Positions 8,183-17,658 of a DNA stretch of 64,000 nucleotides are shown here, one piece after another. The DNA lies in NCBI RefSeq assembly GCF_003063475.1, contig NZ_NESP01000001.1:2046001-2110000 (forward strand), given 5' to 3'. Made by a program: the position numbers and the translations under genes. Under the pieces are notes generated by a model. The model worked only from the letters and a program-made list of their open reading frames with translations. It had not been told where the DNA came from and ran no database searches. This stretch comes from Limnohabitans curvus. Lineage in GTDB: Bacteria > Pseudomonadota > Gammaproteobacteria > Burkholderiales > Burkholderiaceae_C. Positions within the stretch are counted from its first letter, which is position 1, and every line of letters begins with the position of its first letter.

Positions 8183-9994
8183 TTAATCGCCCAAACCACC
8201 ACTGCGCAACACGCGCCGCGCACAGCCATTCCACAGCACGCCCAGTTGCGGCGCCCACACGGTCAGGCGCTGGCGCGCACGGGTGAGGCCGGTGTACACC
8301 AGCTCGCGTGTGAGCACGGGCGACTCAAGTGCTGGAATCACCAGCAGCACATGCGTGAACTCCGAGCCCTGCGATTTGTGCACCGTCATGGCAAACACGG
8401 TTTCCACACTGTCGAGGCGCGAGGGCATGACCCAACGCACGCCACCATCTACGGCAGGGAAGGCCACACGCAACACACCGTCAGGCCCGGGCAGGCACAG
8501 ACCAATGTCGCCATTCATCAGCTCTAGCGCGTAGTCGTTGCGCGTCACCATCACGGGGCGACCGGCATACCAAGCACTTTGGCCCAAGCCCAGTGCGAGC
8601 TCGACGTGTGCGTTGAGCTGCACCACGCCCAGCGGGCCTTCGCGCACCGCGCACAACACACAAAACTCGGTGAAGGCTTTGAGCAGCGCCGCTGCTTGTG
8701 CATCGCTGCACGGCGCTGTCTGAGTTGTTTTGCTGGGGCGGTGTGCGTCTAGCAAAGCCAGCCAGTTGCGCCAACCGTAGCGCAGGCCTACGGCCAGCTT
8801 GGGGTCGCTGGCGCTGGTCAGTTGCAGGCGGGTCACGTCGGGTTCTGCGGCATCACCCTCAATCGTTTGTTGCAAAGGCAACGTCGCCAGCCAATCGGGC
8901 GCGGCGTTCCACAGTGCTTTGAGCGCGGGCGTGTTGTCGGCCACATCCGCGTTCACGGTGCGTGCCCATTGGCCAATGCCACTCTTGGCGTCGAAGCGGT
9001 GGCTGTGAACGAGGGTGACGGTTTGGTGCTGCAACAAACTGCCCGTGCACAGCTGCGACATGACCGCACCAGCTTCCACCGAGGCCAGTTGGTCTTTGTC
9101 ACCCAACAAAATCAAGCGTGCGGTGGGTGGCACAGCTTGCAGCAAGCGGGCCATCATCTCTAGGTCAATCATCGACGCTTCGTCGACCACCACCACATCG
9201 GTGGCCAGCTGGTGCAGCTGTGTGGCTTTGCTATTGGTTTGCAGTAAGCGGTGCAGTGTTTGCGCTTGGGTGGGAATGCGCGCTTGCACATCGGCAGGCA
9301 TTTGGGTGAGTGCATTGCTGATGGATTCGGTCAAACGCGCTGCCGCTTTGCCCGTGGGCGCGGCGAGGTGAATTTGCAAATCGCGCGATGACGTGCCCAC
9401 CAAGAGCGACAACAGCTTCACCACCGTGGTGGTCTTGCCTGTGCCAGGACCGCCAGTGATGAGCGTGATGCGGTTTTGTGCGGCCACCTCGCAGGCGAGG
9501 CGTTGCATGTCGGGCTCGCCATTGTTGGTGGGGGTGAACAACGCATCCAAGCGTTGCTGCAAATCGGCAGGCACGTCGCAGGGCAGTGCCAAACGCTGCG
9601 CGATGTTTTGACGAATGTTTTGCTCGGCCGTCCATGCGCGGCGTAAATACAAGCGCGCACCTTGGGTGTCTTCGGTCAGCACCAAGGGGCTGGCATCGCC
9701 CTGCGTCCAAGGTAGCGTGTTGGCGGCTTGGTGCAAGTCTGCGGGCAGGGTGGAGGTCTGTTCGTCATTCCAGCCCAGCAGTGCTGCGGCTTGGGTTTGT
9801 AAAGTGGCGAGGTCGAGACATGCATGGCCACGCCCCCATTGATGGCTAGTCAGTGCCGCCAGCCACAGGTGGCGTGGATCGTCGCTGGGTTGTTTGCTGT
9901 TGAGCAAGTTGGCCAAGGCCGTGTCTAAGCCGGTGAGTGGCGTTGCGTGCGCTTGCCCCCAAGGTTGCTTTAGTAAGTCTTTGAGGGTGGTCAT
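8183..9994 (-). CDS. recD: RecBCD subunit RecD (5'-3' helicase)
   Basis: 603 residues, close to the 608 of E. coli RecD. An N-terminal RecC-interacting region precedes Walker A (LITGGPGTGKTTTV, about residue 178-191), the second ATPase block with DEASMIDLEMMARLL, and the C-terminal superfamily 1B helicase motif with AMTVHKSQGSEF. The start ATG overlaps the recB stop in an ATGA, implying translational coupling. RecD is the fast motor of RecBCD and is required for its exonuclease activity. It is followed after only 18 bp by zorA, an arrangement discussed among the findings. Confidence 0.96.
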   Translation of the reverse strand: MTTLKDLLKQPWGQAHATPLTGLDTALANLLNSKQPSDDPRHLWLAALTSHQWGRGHACLDLATLQTQAAALLGWNDEQTSTLPADLHQAANTLPWTQGDASPLVLTEDTQGARLYLRRAWTAEQNIRQNIAQRLALPCDVPADLQQRLDALFTPTNNGEPDMQRLACEVAAQNRITLITGGPGTGKTTTVVKLLSLLVGTSSRDLQIHLAAPTGKAAARLTESISNALTQMPADVQARIPTQAQTLHRLLQTNSKATQLHQLATDVVVVDEASMIDLEMMARLLQAVPPTARLILLGDKDQLASVEAGAVMSQLCTGSLLQHQTVTLVHSHRFDAKSGIGQWARTVNADVADNTPALKALWNAAPDWLATLPLQQTIEGDAAEPDVTRLQLTSASDPKLAVGLRYGWRNWLALLDAHRPSKTTQTAPCSDAQAAALLKAFTEFCVLCAVREGPLGVVQLNAHVELALGLGQSAWYAGRPVMVTRNDYALELMNGDIGLCLPGPDGVLRVAFPAVDGGVRWVMPSRLDSVETVFAMTVHKSQGSEFTHVLLVIPALESPVLTRELVYTGLTRARQRLTVWAPQLGVLWNGCARRVLRSGGLGD

Positions 9995-12900
9995 GCAGTG
10001 CCTTTCTCAAACAAAGCATCCAAGGCCTCAATCAACGCCTGCGGTGGCCGCTGCAAATGCACGCCCGCACCTTCGGCGTGAATACCGCGCAAAAACATGT
10101 ACACCGCACCACCCATGTGTTGGGCGTAGTCGTAGCCGGGCAGGCGCACTTTGAGCAAGCGGTGCAGGGCCAAGGTGTAGAGCACGTACTGCACTTCGTA
10201 GCGTTTGTGCAGCACGGCGTCTTGCAAGGTGGCGCTGTCGTAGCTGGGCAATTTGTTGGACTTGTAGTCCACCACCCAATAGCGACCATCGTGCTGCAGC
10301 ACCAAGTCCATCGAGCCGGTGAGCATGCCTTGCATCACACGCGCTTGCAGCGCAGGACGGGGCGTGCCTTCAAACACATGGTTTTGAATGAGTTGGTCCA
10401 GCGCGGTGGCGCTGACGTGGCTCACTTCTAGGTTGAACTCCATCTCGGGCCACATGTGCTCGGTGCTCAGGTCGCACAGTGTCAAAGGTGCAGCGTTGAG
10501 TTCGTGCAAAGGCAGCGACGTTTGCACCACGGCTTGCAGCCAAGGTTCGAGTTGCGCGCGCGGTGCTTCGTCGAGTTGTAACCAACTGACTTTGCGTTCC
10601 AGCAAGTTGGCCCATGCTTGCTTGGCCCATTCGGGCGCTTGCGCGTTGGCCATGGGCCAATTGTTTTGTGACAGCCATTCCAGCAAGTCGTGCAGCAGCG
10701 TGCCGTAGCGCGCACCGGCGGGGAAGCTTTGCCATGCGCTGATGTTCTCGGGTTCTGGTGCAGGCGTGGTCACCGCGTAAGACTGGGCGTCCGAGGTCGC
10801 GTCTGTGATGGCATCCGCCACCGCTTCGTCGCGTTTCGATTCCGATACCAGTCCGCGCGTGATGGCGCTGAAGCTCGCGGTCCACCACAGGCTGTGGTGG
10901 GTGCGTATGGGTGTGAGCGCGTTTTGAGTAGCGGCTGATTCGCTGGGTGCTTGATAGACCACCTTGGCGTTATCAGGCAAAGTTTGAACGGTGATGTCTT
11001 CGCAGCTGCCCCACAAGGTATTGAGCTGAGTGCCCAAGTCGCCACGCGTTTGGCGCTTGAGAAGCTTGGCTGTGGCGCTTTGCTTGAGTGTGCCTTTGGT
11101 GGCGTCGCCGCTGATATCGCCATACGTTTCAGCCATGCCCAGCCACAGCGCACGCTGGGCGCGGGTGAGGGCTACGTACAACAAGCGCATGTCTTCTTCT
11201 ACCGATGAAGGAGCTTCTTTGTCTGAGGTGTCTTCGTCGTCATCGGCATAGCTGGACTTGGCTGCTGTTTCAGTTTTGAAGCTTCCCGCAAATGGCACAA
11301 ACACCAGCGGGTATTGCAAACCCTTGCTCTTGTGATACGTGATGACTTGCACGCACTGCGCATCGGTTTCGAGGCGCATCTTTTGTGCATCTGCGCTTTC
11401 TGTGGTCGAATGAATTTGCTCGCCCAAGAAACGCACCAAGGCGTGTTCGCCTTGCAAGCTTTGCGCCGCGTGTTGCAGCAGTTCGCCCAAGTGCAGCAGG
11501 TTGCTCAATCGGCGCTCGCCATCCATTTGTGCGAGCAGTCGTTGCGCCACACCTTGGCTGTGCATCCAGTGATGCAACATGGGCAGCACGCCTTGTTGTT
11601 GCCACATCAGATGCCATTGATGAAAACTGTCGAGCAAACTTTCCCACTGGGCTTCTTGGTCGGTGAGGTGCAGCACCTCATCAAGGTCTAAAGCCCACAA
11701 GCCGCTGCCAACGGCTGAGCGCACCCACGCGGTTTGGCGTGGTGACGCAGCGGCACGTAGCAAACGCCAAAGGTCTAGCGCCTCGGAGGATTTGTACACA
11801 TTGCTGCGGTCCGACAAGTACACACTGGGTATGTGGCGCTCGCGCAGCGCTGCGCGTATGGCGTCGGCGTGTTGTTGGCCGCGTACCAACACCGCCATGT
11901 CACCCGGCTGTGCCACACCCTCGTTGAGCAGTTGCGCCATGTGATTGGCAAATGCCTCTGACATGCTTTGTACATACGTGCTGGCTTTGGTCGGCTTCTC
12001 GCCGCAGGGCATGTGCCACACCGTCATGGCTGGATTGGCTTTGCCATCGGCTTGTGTGAGTGGTTCAACACCACCCTCGGCACTCACGCGCACGAAATCA
12101 ATGTGCGATGAAAACGGTATTTCGGTTTGAGTGAACACATGGTTCACCGCATTGACCAAACCATCGCTGGAGCGGCGATTGCCACTGAGTGTGTGCAGCG
12201 CGAGTGGGTTGTGTTCTAGCGCATCCTCACGCGCTTTCAGGTATGTGCCCAAGTCTGCGCCACGGAAGCTATAGATGGCTTGCTTGGGGTCGCCAATCAT
12301 CACCAAGGTGTTGGCGTCAGTGCAGGCGTGTGTGTCGTAGATGCGGTTGAGCGTGCCGTACTGCCACGGGTCGGTGTCTTGAAACTCATCTACCAATGCC
12401 ACGGGGTATTGCTGGCGAATGGCGGTGGCCAGTCGGCCGTCTTCGGCCATGATCGCGTGGTGCAGGTTTTGCAGCAGGTCTGAAAAATCAAATGCAGCGC
12501 GTTGCGCCTTGGCTTCTTTGTACGCCGTGCCGATCGTGTGTGCAGCGTGCAGCGCGATGTGCCTGTGTGTGTCGGGCTCTTCGTGCAGGTAGGTCACATA
12601 CTCTTCAACCGCGGCAAAGAAAGCAAAGCCTGTGGCATCAGCCCAGCCCTTGTCGGTCAGCTCACTGGTGGCAAAGCGGGTGAGCCATTCGGTCTTGATG
12701 GGCGTGTTTTGCTCGGCCCATTCTTTCAGCGCATTTGACCAACGTGCCAAGTTGGGTGCAGTGATGCCTCGGCCTTTGATGGCTTTGCTGGCAATAGCTG
12801 CCTCTAAGGCTTGCCACACGCTGCCGCTCCAAAGGGTGCGTGCGTGCGTGGCTTTGGCTTCCAGTGCAGTTTGCCAAGCCAAGTGTTGCGCTACCCGTTG

Positions 12901-13593
12901 TGTTGGCGTGGTGTCAGGTGCCTCAATAGTTTTTGGCGCGCGTTCTTGATCGCGCCAAATGCCTTGTACCGTGGCCAACAAATCATCAGGTGCGTGGCCA
13001 ATGAGTGGCGTGATGTGCTGCAGCGTGTCTGCGTTGAGTGGGTAAAACCATTCGCGCCAATAGTCTTGCACCAAGGTGCGTTGTAGGTCTTCGGCGTTGT
13101 CGAGGTGAGTTTGCTCAAATAGGTTTCGGCTGTCGAGGGCGTGCTGGCTCAACATGCGGCGCGACCACCCGTGGATGGTGTAGATGGCGGCATCGTCCAT
13201 CCACTCAGCGGCGCAGTTGAGCTGCAAGGCGCAGCGTGGCCACAGCGATGGGTCAAAGCTGTTTCGCAAATTCACCAAGAACGGATCGGGCTTCAAGCCT
13301 TGCGGCAATGTGCGGTCTTGTGCACTGGCATCAAAGTAAGCCGCAGCTTGGCTCAGGCGTATGCGAATGCGGTCACGCAGTTCGGCGGTGGCGGCATCGG
13401 TGAAAGTCATCACCAAAATTTGCGGTGGCAACAAAGCGTCTTCGCGCAGATGGCCCAACACCAGGCGCACATACAAAGCAGCCAGCGTCCAAGTTTTGCC
13501 TGTGCCGGCGCTGGCCTCGATCACTTGTCGCCCGTGTAGCGGCAGGGTGAGTGCCTCTAGCGGTTGGGCTTGATGGTTTGGCTTTTGCGTCAT
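9991..13593 (-). CDS. recB: RecBCD subunit RecB (helicase-nuclease)
   Basis: 1200 residues. Walker A ASAGTGKTWTL is at about 27-37, the DEFQDTDPWQYG helicase motif II near residue 412, and the HKSKGLQYPLVFVPF motif in the second half. The C-terminal nuclease domain carries MDLVLQHDG followed by WVVDYKSNKL, the Asp and D-YK catalytic residues of the RecB nuclease family. Both helicase and nuclease therefore look intact. It overlaps recC at its start and recD at its end by four bases each. RecBCD processes double-strand ends and degrades linear foreign DNA until Chi sites reprogram it. Confidence 0.97.
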   Translation of the reverse strand: MTQKPNHQAQPLEALTLPLHGRQVIEASAGTGKTWTLAALYVRLVLGHLREDALLPPQILVMTFTDAATAELRDRIRIRLSQAAAYFDASAQDRTLPQGLKPDPFLVNLRNSFDPSLWPRCALQLNCAAEWMDDAAIYTIHGWSRRMLSQHALDSRNLFEQTHLDNAEDLQRTLVQDYWREWFYPLNADTLQHITPLIGHAPDDLLATVQGIWRDQERAPKTIEAPDTTPTQRVAQHLAWQTALEAKATHARTLWSGSVWQALEAAIASKAIKGRGITAPNLARWSNALKEWAEQNTPIKTEWLTRFATSELTDKGWADATGFAFFAAVEEYVTYLHEEPDTHRHIALHAAHTIGTAYKEAKAQRAAFDFSDLLQNLHHAIMAEDGRLATAIRQQYPVALVDEFQDTDPWQYGTLNRIYDTHACTDANTLVMIGDPKQAIYSFRGADLGTYLKAREDALEHNPLALHTLSGNRRSSDGLVNAVNHVFTQTEIPFSSHIDFVRVSAEGGVEPLTQADGKANPAMTVWHMPCGEKPTKASTYVQSMSEAFANHMAQLLNEGVAQPGDMAVLVRGQQHADAIRAALRERHIPSVYLSDRSNVYKSSEALDLWRLLRAAASPRQTAWVRSAVGSGLWALDLDEVLHLTDQEAQWESLLDSFHQWHLMWQQQGVLPMLHHWMHSQGVAQRLLAQMDGERRLSNLLHLGELLQHAAQSLQGEHALVRFLGEQIHSTTESADAQKMRLETDAQCVQVITYHKSKGLQYPLVFVPFAGSFKTETAAKSSYADDDEDTSDKEAPSSVEEDMRLLYVALTRAQRALWLGMAETYGDISGDATKGTLKQSATAKLLKRQTRGDLGTQLNTLWGSCEDITVQTLPDNAKVVYQAPSESAATQNALTPIRTHHSLWWTASFSAITRGLVSESKRDEAVADAITDATSDAQSYAVTTPAPEPENISAWQSFPAGARYGTLLHDLLEWLSQNNWPMANAQAPEWAKQAWANLLERKVSWLQLDEAPRAQLEPWLQAVVQTSLPLHELNAAPLTLCDLSTEHMWPEMEFNLEVSHVSATALDQLIQNHVFEGTPRPALQARVMQGMLTGSMDLVLQHDGRYWVVDYKSNKLPSYDSATLQDAVLHKRYEVQYVLYTLALHRLLKVRLPGYDYAQHMGGAVYMFLRGIHAEGAGVHLQRPPQALIEALDALFEKGTA

Positions 13594-16500
13594 GCGTCGG
13601 CCTCTTCAGTGATCTTCGTTGCACTCAGCAGTCTGGCGTTTTTGACCATTGCGCCGTACACGCGCTGGGCCATGTTGGGTAAGTCATTTTGCAAATCTGC
13701 AAAGCTATGGAACACACGTTGCAGTGTGGTGCTGCTTTCGTATTCGCCAGTGAGGTTGCGGTTGCCATCAAACACCACTTGTGCGGCTTGTAGGGCAATG
13801 TCTGTAGCGCTTTGCGCTTGATTATTTTTTTGCTCTTCGTCTTGATGTGCTGGCATGGCCATCACAAAGGCACACGCCGTTTTGCGTGCCACAGGCAGTG
13901 GCTTGTGCCACGCCTCTTGGTAAAGCGTGACCAAGTTTTGTAACTCTGCCAAGGCGTCTGACTGCGACAGCGCATCCAACTGCACCGCACCGTTGAGGCC
14001 AATTTGCACACTGGTGGTGGGTGTGCCACTGGCGCAAGCCACGAGGTGATTGAGCCACAGCGTGGTGAGTGTTTGCGCGCGTGGGTGCTTGGCTTTTTCT
14101 TTGCCTTCCAGCACCGAGCCGGGGCGCATCTCTACTTGCAGCCACGCGGATTGATCAGCGTTGCTTTTCCAAATTTGTTGGCCATTCGCCCATTCGGCGC
14201 TCAGGTTATGTGCGCCCAGTGCAAAGTGGCTGGACTGCACGGGTACATCCATGGGCCAATCTTTGACGATCTCGTCAAAGCGCTCTAGCAGCTCGTCGCG
14301 TTGTTGCAGCAGCATGTCTTGCTGCGCTTGACCAAAACCAGCCAAGGCCAACTCGCCACTCAAGCGAAGCACTTGCAGCGCATGTTCGGGGTCGGGCGCT
14401 TGCACGATGCTTTGTGTGAGTGTGTAGCTGTCGAGGTGGTCTAGCGCAAAGGGTTCTTCTTGTGCGCTTGCGGCTTCGGGTGTGTCTAGGTGCAAGCGCA
14501 AGCGGTCGCGCACAAACACATCCACGGGTTGTTTGAGCAAACGGTTGAGCTGCTTGAGCGTCAGCTCTGTGGGCGCTTGGTCTGCCGTTTCATTTTTAGT
14601 GCGCGGTGTTTTGCTGTTTGAGTTGCTTTGCGCTTGTTGCCAATCGGCTGCATAGGTTTGCACGCCTGTGCCTTGGCGAAAGTAGGCTTGCGAAAACGCT
14701 TGCAGCGGTTGCAACGGCGCATCGCACGCCACGTCACCATCACGCGTCCACACGGCGTTGAGGTAGTCCATCAGTTGCGCCACCAGCACTGACGGAGGTT
14801 TGATTTCGTGGTCGGTCGTGCGTCGGCCTTGCCAGCTGATGTAGAGCTTGTCGCGTGCCGACAGCAACGCTTCTAAAAACAAATAGCGGTCGTCTTCGCG
14901 GCGCGAGCGGTCGCCTGCGCGCCAGTGTGATTGGGTGCTGCCTGCGTGTGCTGCGTCGCTCATCAAATCAAAGTCGCGTGGGGTTTGGCTGCGTGGGTAG
15001 TCGCCATCGTTCATGCCCAGCAAGCACACGCACTTAAACGGGATGGAGCGCATGGGCATCAGCGTGGCGAACTGCACGCCACCGCCAAAGAAGCGGCGTT
15101 GCATGGCGGGTTGTTGCAGCTGGGCCATCCAGTGTTCGCGCACCACCACCAGTGGCAGTGGGCTGTCGAGGCGGGCCAGTTGGCATTCGGCCAGCCATGT
15201 TTCTAGCGGGGCCATCACGCGTTCGATCAGTCGCTCATCGGCTTCGTCGCTCGGTTTGAAGAACAAAGCCACCAGTTGCTGCAACACCGCCACCCATTCG
15301 GTAGGTGTGTGTTCTTGGCGCAGTTTGATCAACGCAATTTGTGTGTGGCGCAGCCATTGCAACAGACCATCGACCACGCGTGCGTCGAGGCCGCCCACGC
15401 CCGGCTGGGGCAAGGTGTCGCGCCAAGGTGTGGCCAATGTGTCGTGGGTGTTGTCGCTGTGCGCGGCATCGGTGCTGACTAAGCGGGATGTGCCCACGGC
15501 GTAGCCCAGCAGCAAACGCTCCACACCAAACAGCCAACTGTTTTGGTTGGCGTCGGCCATGTCGGGCGCAATGCCCCACGGCTTGCGGTGTGGTGCGTCT
15601 AGGCCCCAGCGTACGCCGGCGTCGGCCAGCCAAGTGTCGAGCTGGGCCACGTCGTGTTCTTCTAGGCCAAAGCGTTCGCGCACGGCGGCTACTTCAAACA
15701 GGCTTTGCCACTCCACGCGTGTCACGCGCAGTTGGGGCAGTTGCAGCAGGGTGTCGAGTGCTTGCACCAGTGGCTCGGTGCGCGGTGTGGTGTCGGCCAC
15801 GGTGTAGGGCAGGTGGCGTGGGTCGTTGCTGGCAAAGCGGCCAAACACCGCATGGATGTGCGGCGCAAAGTTGGCCATGTCAGGGACCATCACCATGATG
15901 TCGGCAGGCTTGAGCGTGGGGTCGGCATCTAGCCACGCGAGCAGGCGGTCGTGCAGCACCTCGATCTCGCGCTGGGCCGAGTGCGTTTGCACAAAGCGCA
16001 CGCTGGTGTCGTCTGCGGGCACGTCGGTTAAGTGGTCTGGCAGTGGCGCAAGGTTGAGCAGGGACGACTGCAAGTGCTCCAGCATCGTGGGCTCGCGGCC
16101 TTCGTGGGCGGCTGTGTCTGCGGGGTCGACAAACACATCCACGCGGTTGAACTGGCCTTTGTATTGGTCCACATCGTCAAAGCCATCGAGCAAGTGCAAG
16201 TAGTCGCGGCCATGTTTGCCCCATGCGGCCAGCAGGGGGTGCGTGTCGGTGTGCAGGGTGTATTGGTCGGCCTCGGACAGAGAGCCATCGTCTTGCGGCA
16301 CAGGCAAACCGGCTTTGTGCGCTTGGCGTTGCTTGGAGAGTTTGGCCAATGGCACACGGCTTTCCACCACATGACCCCAGTAGTGCTGACAGGGGTTTTG
16401 AACCAGCATGAGCACTTGGCATACGCGGCCCAAAGCGGCCAGCGCTTGCACGGTTTGCATGGGCAGCGACGTCACGCCAAACACCATGATGCGATGCGGC

Positions 16501-17210
16501 ACACGCACAGGGCGTTGGCCTTCGGGGAGAGTGGCCATCTTGGTCATAAACGCCTCGTGCACTTTGGCGCGTGAGCTGTAGCTGTGCTGTAGCTCTGCTT
16601 TGACTTCGGCGTCAGCCGCAAGGTCGTCCAGCAAATCGCGCCACAGTTCGGGCTGCCAGCTTTGTGCGGTGGGCAGGGGGGTAGCCATGCCTGCTTGGGT
16701 GCGCAATGTGTCTTTGTGATTGGCCCAGTCTTCTAGCCAATCGGCGCGGTAGTTTTGGTAGCCGTCCAGCACGTCGGCCAGCTGCGCGGCCAACTGATAC
16801 GCACGGCGGTTCATGGGCGACGTGTCAGCCTCGGCTTGGCCTAGGTAGTTTTTCAGCGGCGCAAAGCTGGGCTTGGCCAACAAACTGGGGAGCAAACGCA
16901 TGATGCGCCACACCAGTGGCGACTTGTCCAGCGGCATGTGCGCGGGCACGTTGCTTGGGCCCAGCACGGCGCGGTAAATCTGCCACAGCTTGGCAGACGG
17001 CAGCTCCACCTGCGTGGCCGCGCAAATGCCAAGGTCTTTGGCCAAGGCCAGCTCTAGCCAATGCTTCATGCCGTTGCTTTGCACCAGCAACACCTCGGGC
17101 GCAAGCACGGGCAGCGGGTGGTTGCGGATGAACTGCACCGCCAACTCGCGCAGGCCCTCTAGCTGGTTGCTATGAAGCACCATAAAACCGATGGCGTGGG
17201 GGCTAGACAT
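13590..17210 (-). CDS. recC: RecBCD subunit RecC (Chi recognition)
   Basis: 1206 residues, somewhat longer than E. coli RecC (1122). Family hallmarks include the N-terminal LLVQSNGMKHWLELALAKD, the inactivated-helicase core, RSIPFKCVCLLGMNDGDYPR, and DRYLFLEALLSARDKLYISW. RecC holds RecB and RecD together and scans for Chi. It is the first gene of the run recC-recB-recD-zorA-zorB-zorC. The start at 17210 gives nine residues before MVLHSNQLEGL; the ATG at 17183 is an alternative and closer to the usual RecC beginning. I see no strong ribosome-binding site for either. Confidence 0.96.
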   Translation of the reverse strand: MSSPHAIGFMVLHSNQLEGLRELAVQFIRNHPLPVLAPEVLLVQSNGMKHWLELALAKDLGICAATQVELPSAKLWQIYRAVLGPSNVPAHMPLDKSPLVWRIMRLLPSLLAKPSFAPLKNYLGQAEADTSPMNRRAYQLAAQLADVLDGYQNYRADWLEDWANHKDTLRTQAGMATPLPTAQSWQPELWRDLLDDLAADAEVKAELQHSYSSRAKVHEAFMTKMATLPEGQRPVRVPHRIMVFGVTSLPMQTVQALAALGRVCQVLMLVQNPCQHYWGHVVESRVPLAKLSKQRQAHKAGLPVPQDDGSLSEADQYTLHTDTHPLLAAWGKHGRDYLHLLDGFDDVDQYKGQFNRVDVFVDPADTAAHEGREPTMLEHLQSSLLNLAPLPDHLTDVPADDTSVRFVQTHSAQREIEVLHDRLLAWLDADPTLKPADIMVMVPDMANFAPHIHAVFGRFASNDPRHLPYTVADTTPRTEPLVQALDTLLQLPQLRVTRVEWQSLFEVAAVRERFGLEEHDVAQLDTWLADAGVRWGLDAPHRKPWGIAPDMADANQNSWLFGVERLLLGYAVGTSRLVSTDAAHSDNTHDTLATPWRDTLPQPGVGGLDARVVDGLLQWLRHTQIALIKLRQEHTPTEWVAVLQQLVALFFKPSDEADERLIERVMAPLETWLAECQLARLDSPLPLVVVREHWMAQLQQPAMQRRFFGGGVQFATLMPMRSIPFKCVCLLGMNDGDYPRSQTPRDFDLMSDAAHAGSTQSHWRAGDRSRREDDRYLFLEALLSARDKLYISWQGRRTTDHEIKPPSVLVAQLMDYLNAVWTRDGDVACDAPLQPLQAFSQAYFRQGTGVQTYAADWQQAQSNSNSKTPRTKNETADQAPTELTLKQLNRLLKQPVDVFVRDRLRLHLDTPEAASAQEEPFALDHLDSYTLTQSIVQAPDPEHALQVLRLSGELALAGFGQAQQDMLLQQRDELLERFDEIVKDWPMDVPVQSSHFALGAHNLSAEWANGQQIWKSNADQSAWLQVEMRPGSVLEGKEKAKHPRAQTLTTLWLNHLVACASGTPTTSVQIGLNGAVQLDALSQSDALAELQNLVTLYQEAWHKPLPVARKTACAFVMAMPAHQDEEQKNNQAQSATDIALQAAQVVFDGNRNLTGEYESSTTLQRVFHSFADLQNDLPNMAQRVYGAMVKNARLLSATKITEEADA

Positions 17211-17367
17211 GTGGGGCAGAACGGGCGAAAAAAGGGGCTAAATATTTGCGTAAGTCAGTGAGCATACTGGATGGCTGGGCGCAAACCATGAGCCTGCTAA
17301 CCGTCTATATATCGACACAATAGAATTAACTTAAATTGAATAAACGAATACATGACGGTTAATTGAC

Positions 17368-17607
17368 ATGCATCTGCCGCAAATTGCCACCCTCTGCGCC
17401 ATCGCCCTAGCCAGCTGCGCCTGCTCACCGTCTGACAAGCCCCATGTTCCCGTCGCCGAAATGGCCAACCCCGCGTCGGTCAACTGCATCAACGCAGGCG
17501 GCAAGCTGATCATCAAACGCACCCCGCAAGGCGAATTTGGCATGTGCCAATTGCCCTCGGGCAAGGTGTGCGAGGAGTGGGCTTTGTTTCGGGGTGAGTG
17601 CTCTTAA
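17368..17607 (+). CDS. DUF333-family lipoprotein
   Basis: 79 residues with a signal peptide ending in a lipobox (ALASC, Cys17). The mature part follows the DUF333 'putative hemolysin' pattern: MANPASVNCINAGGKL, then QGEFGMCQLPSGKVCEEWALF and RGEC. Four cysteines in the mature part probably form disulfides in the periplasm. Small lipoproteins of this family are widespread and functionally unassigned. It diverges from recC across 157 bp that should hold promoters for both. Confidence 0.85.
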   Translation: MHLPQIATLCAIALASCACSPSDKPHVPVAEMANPASVNCINAGGKLIIKRTPQGEFGMCQLPSGKVCEEWALFRGECS

Positions 17608-17658
17608 TTTACGTTCAATTTTTAGAAATTACATTGTTGATTCAGAAGGACTTTTTAA

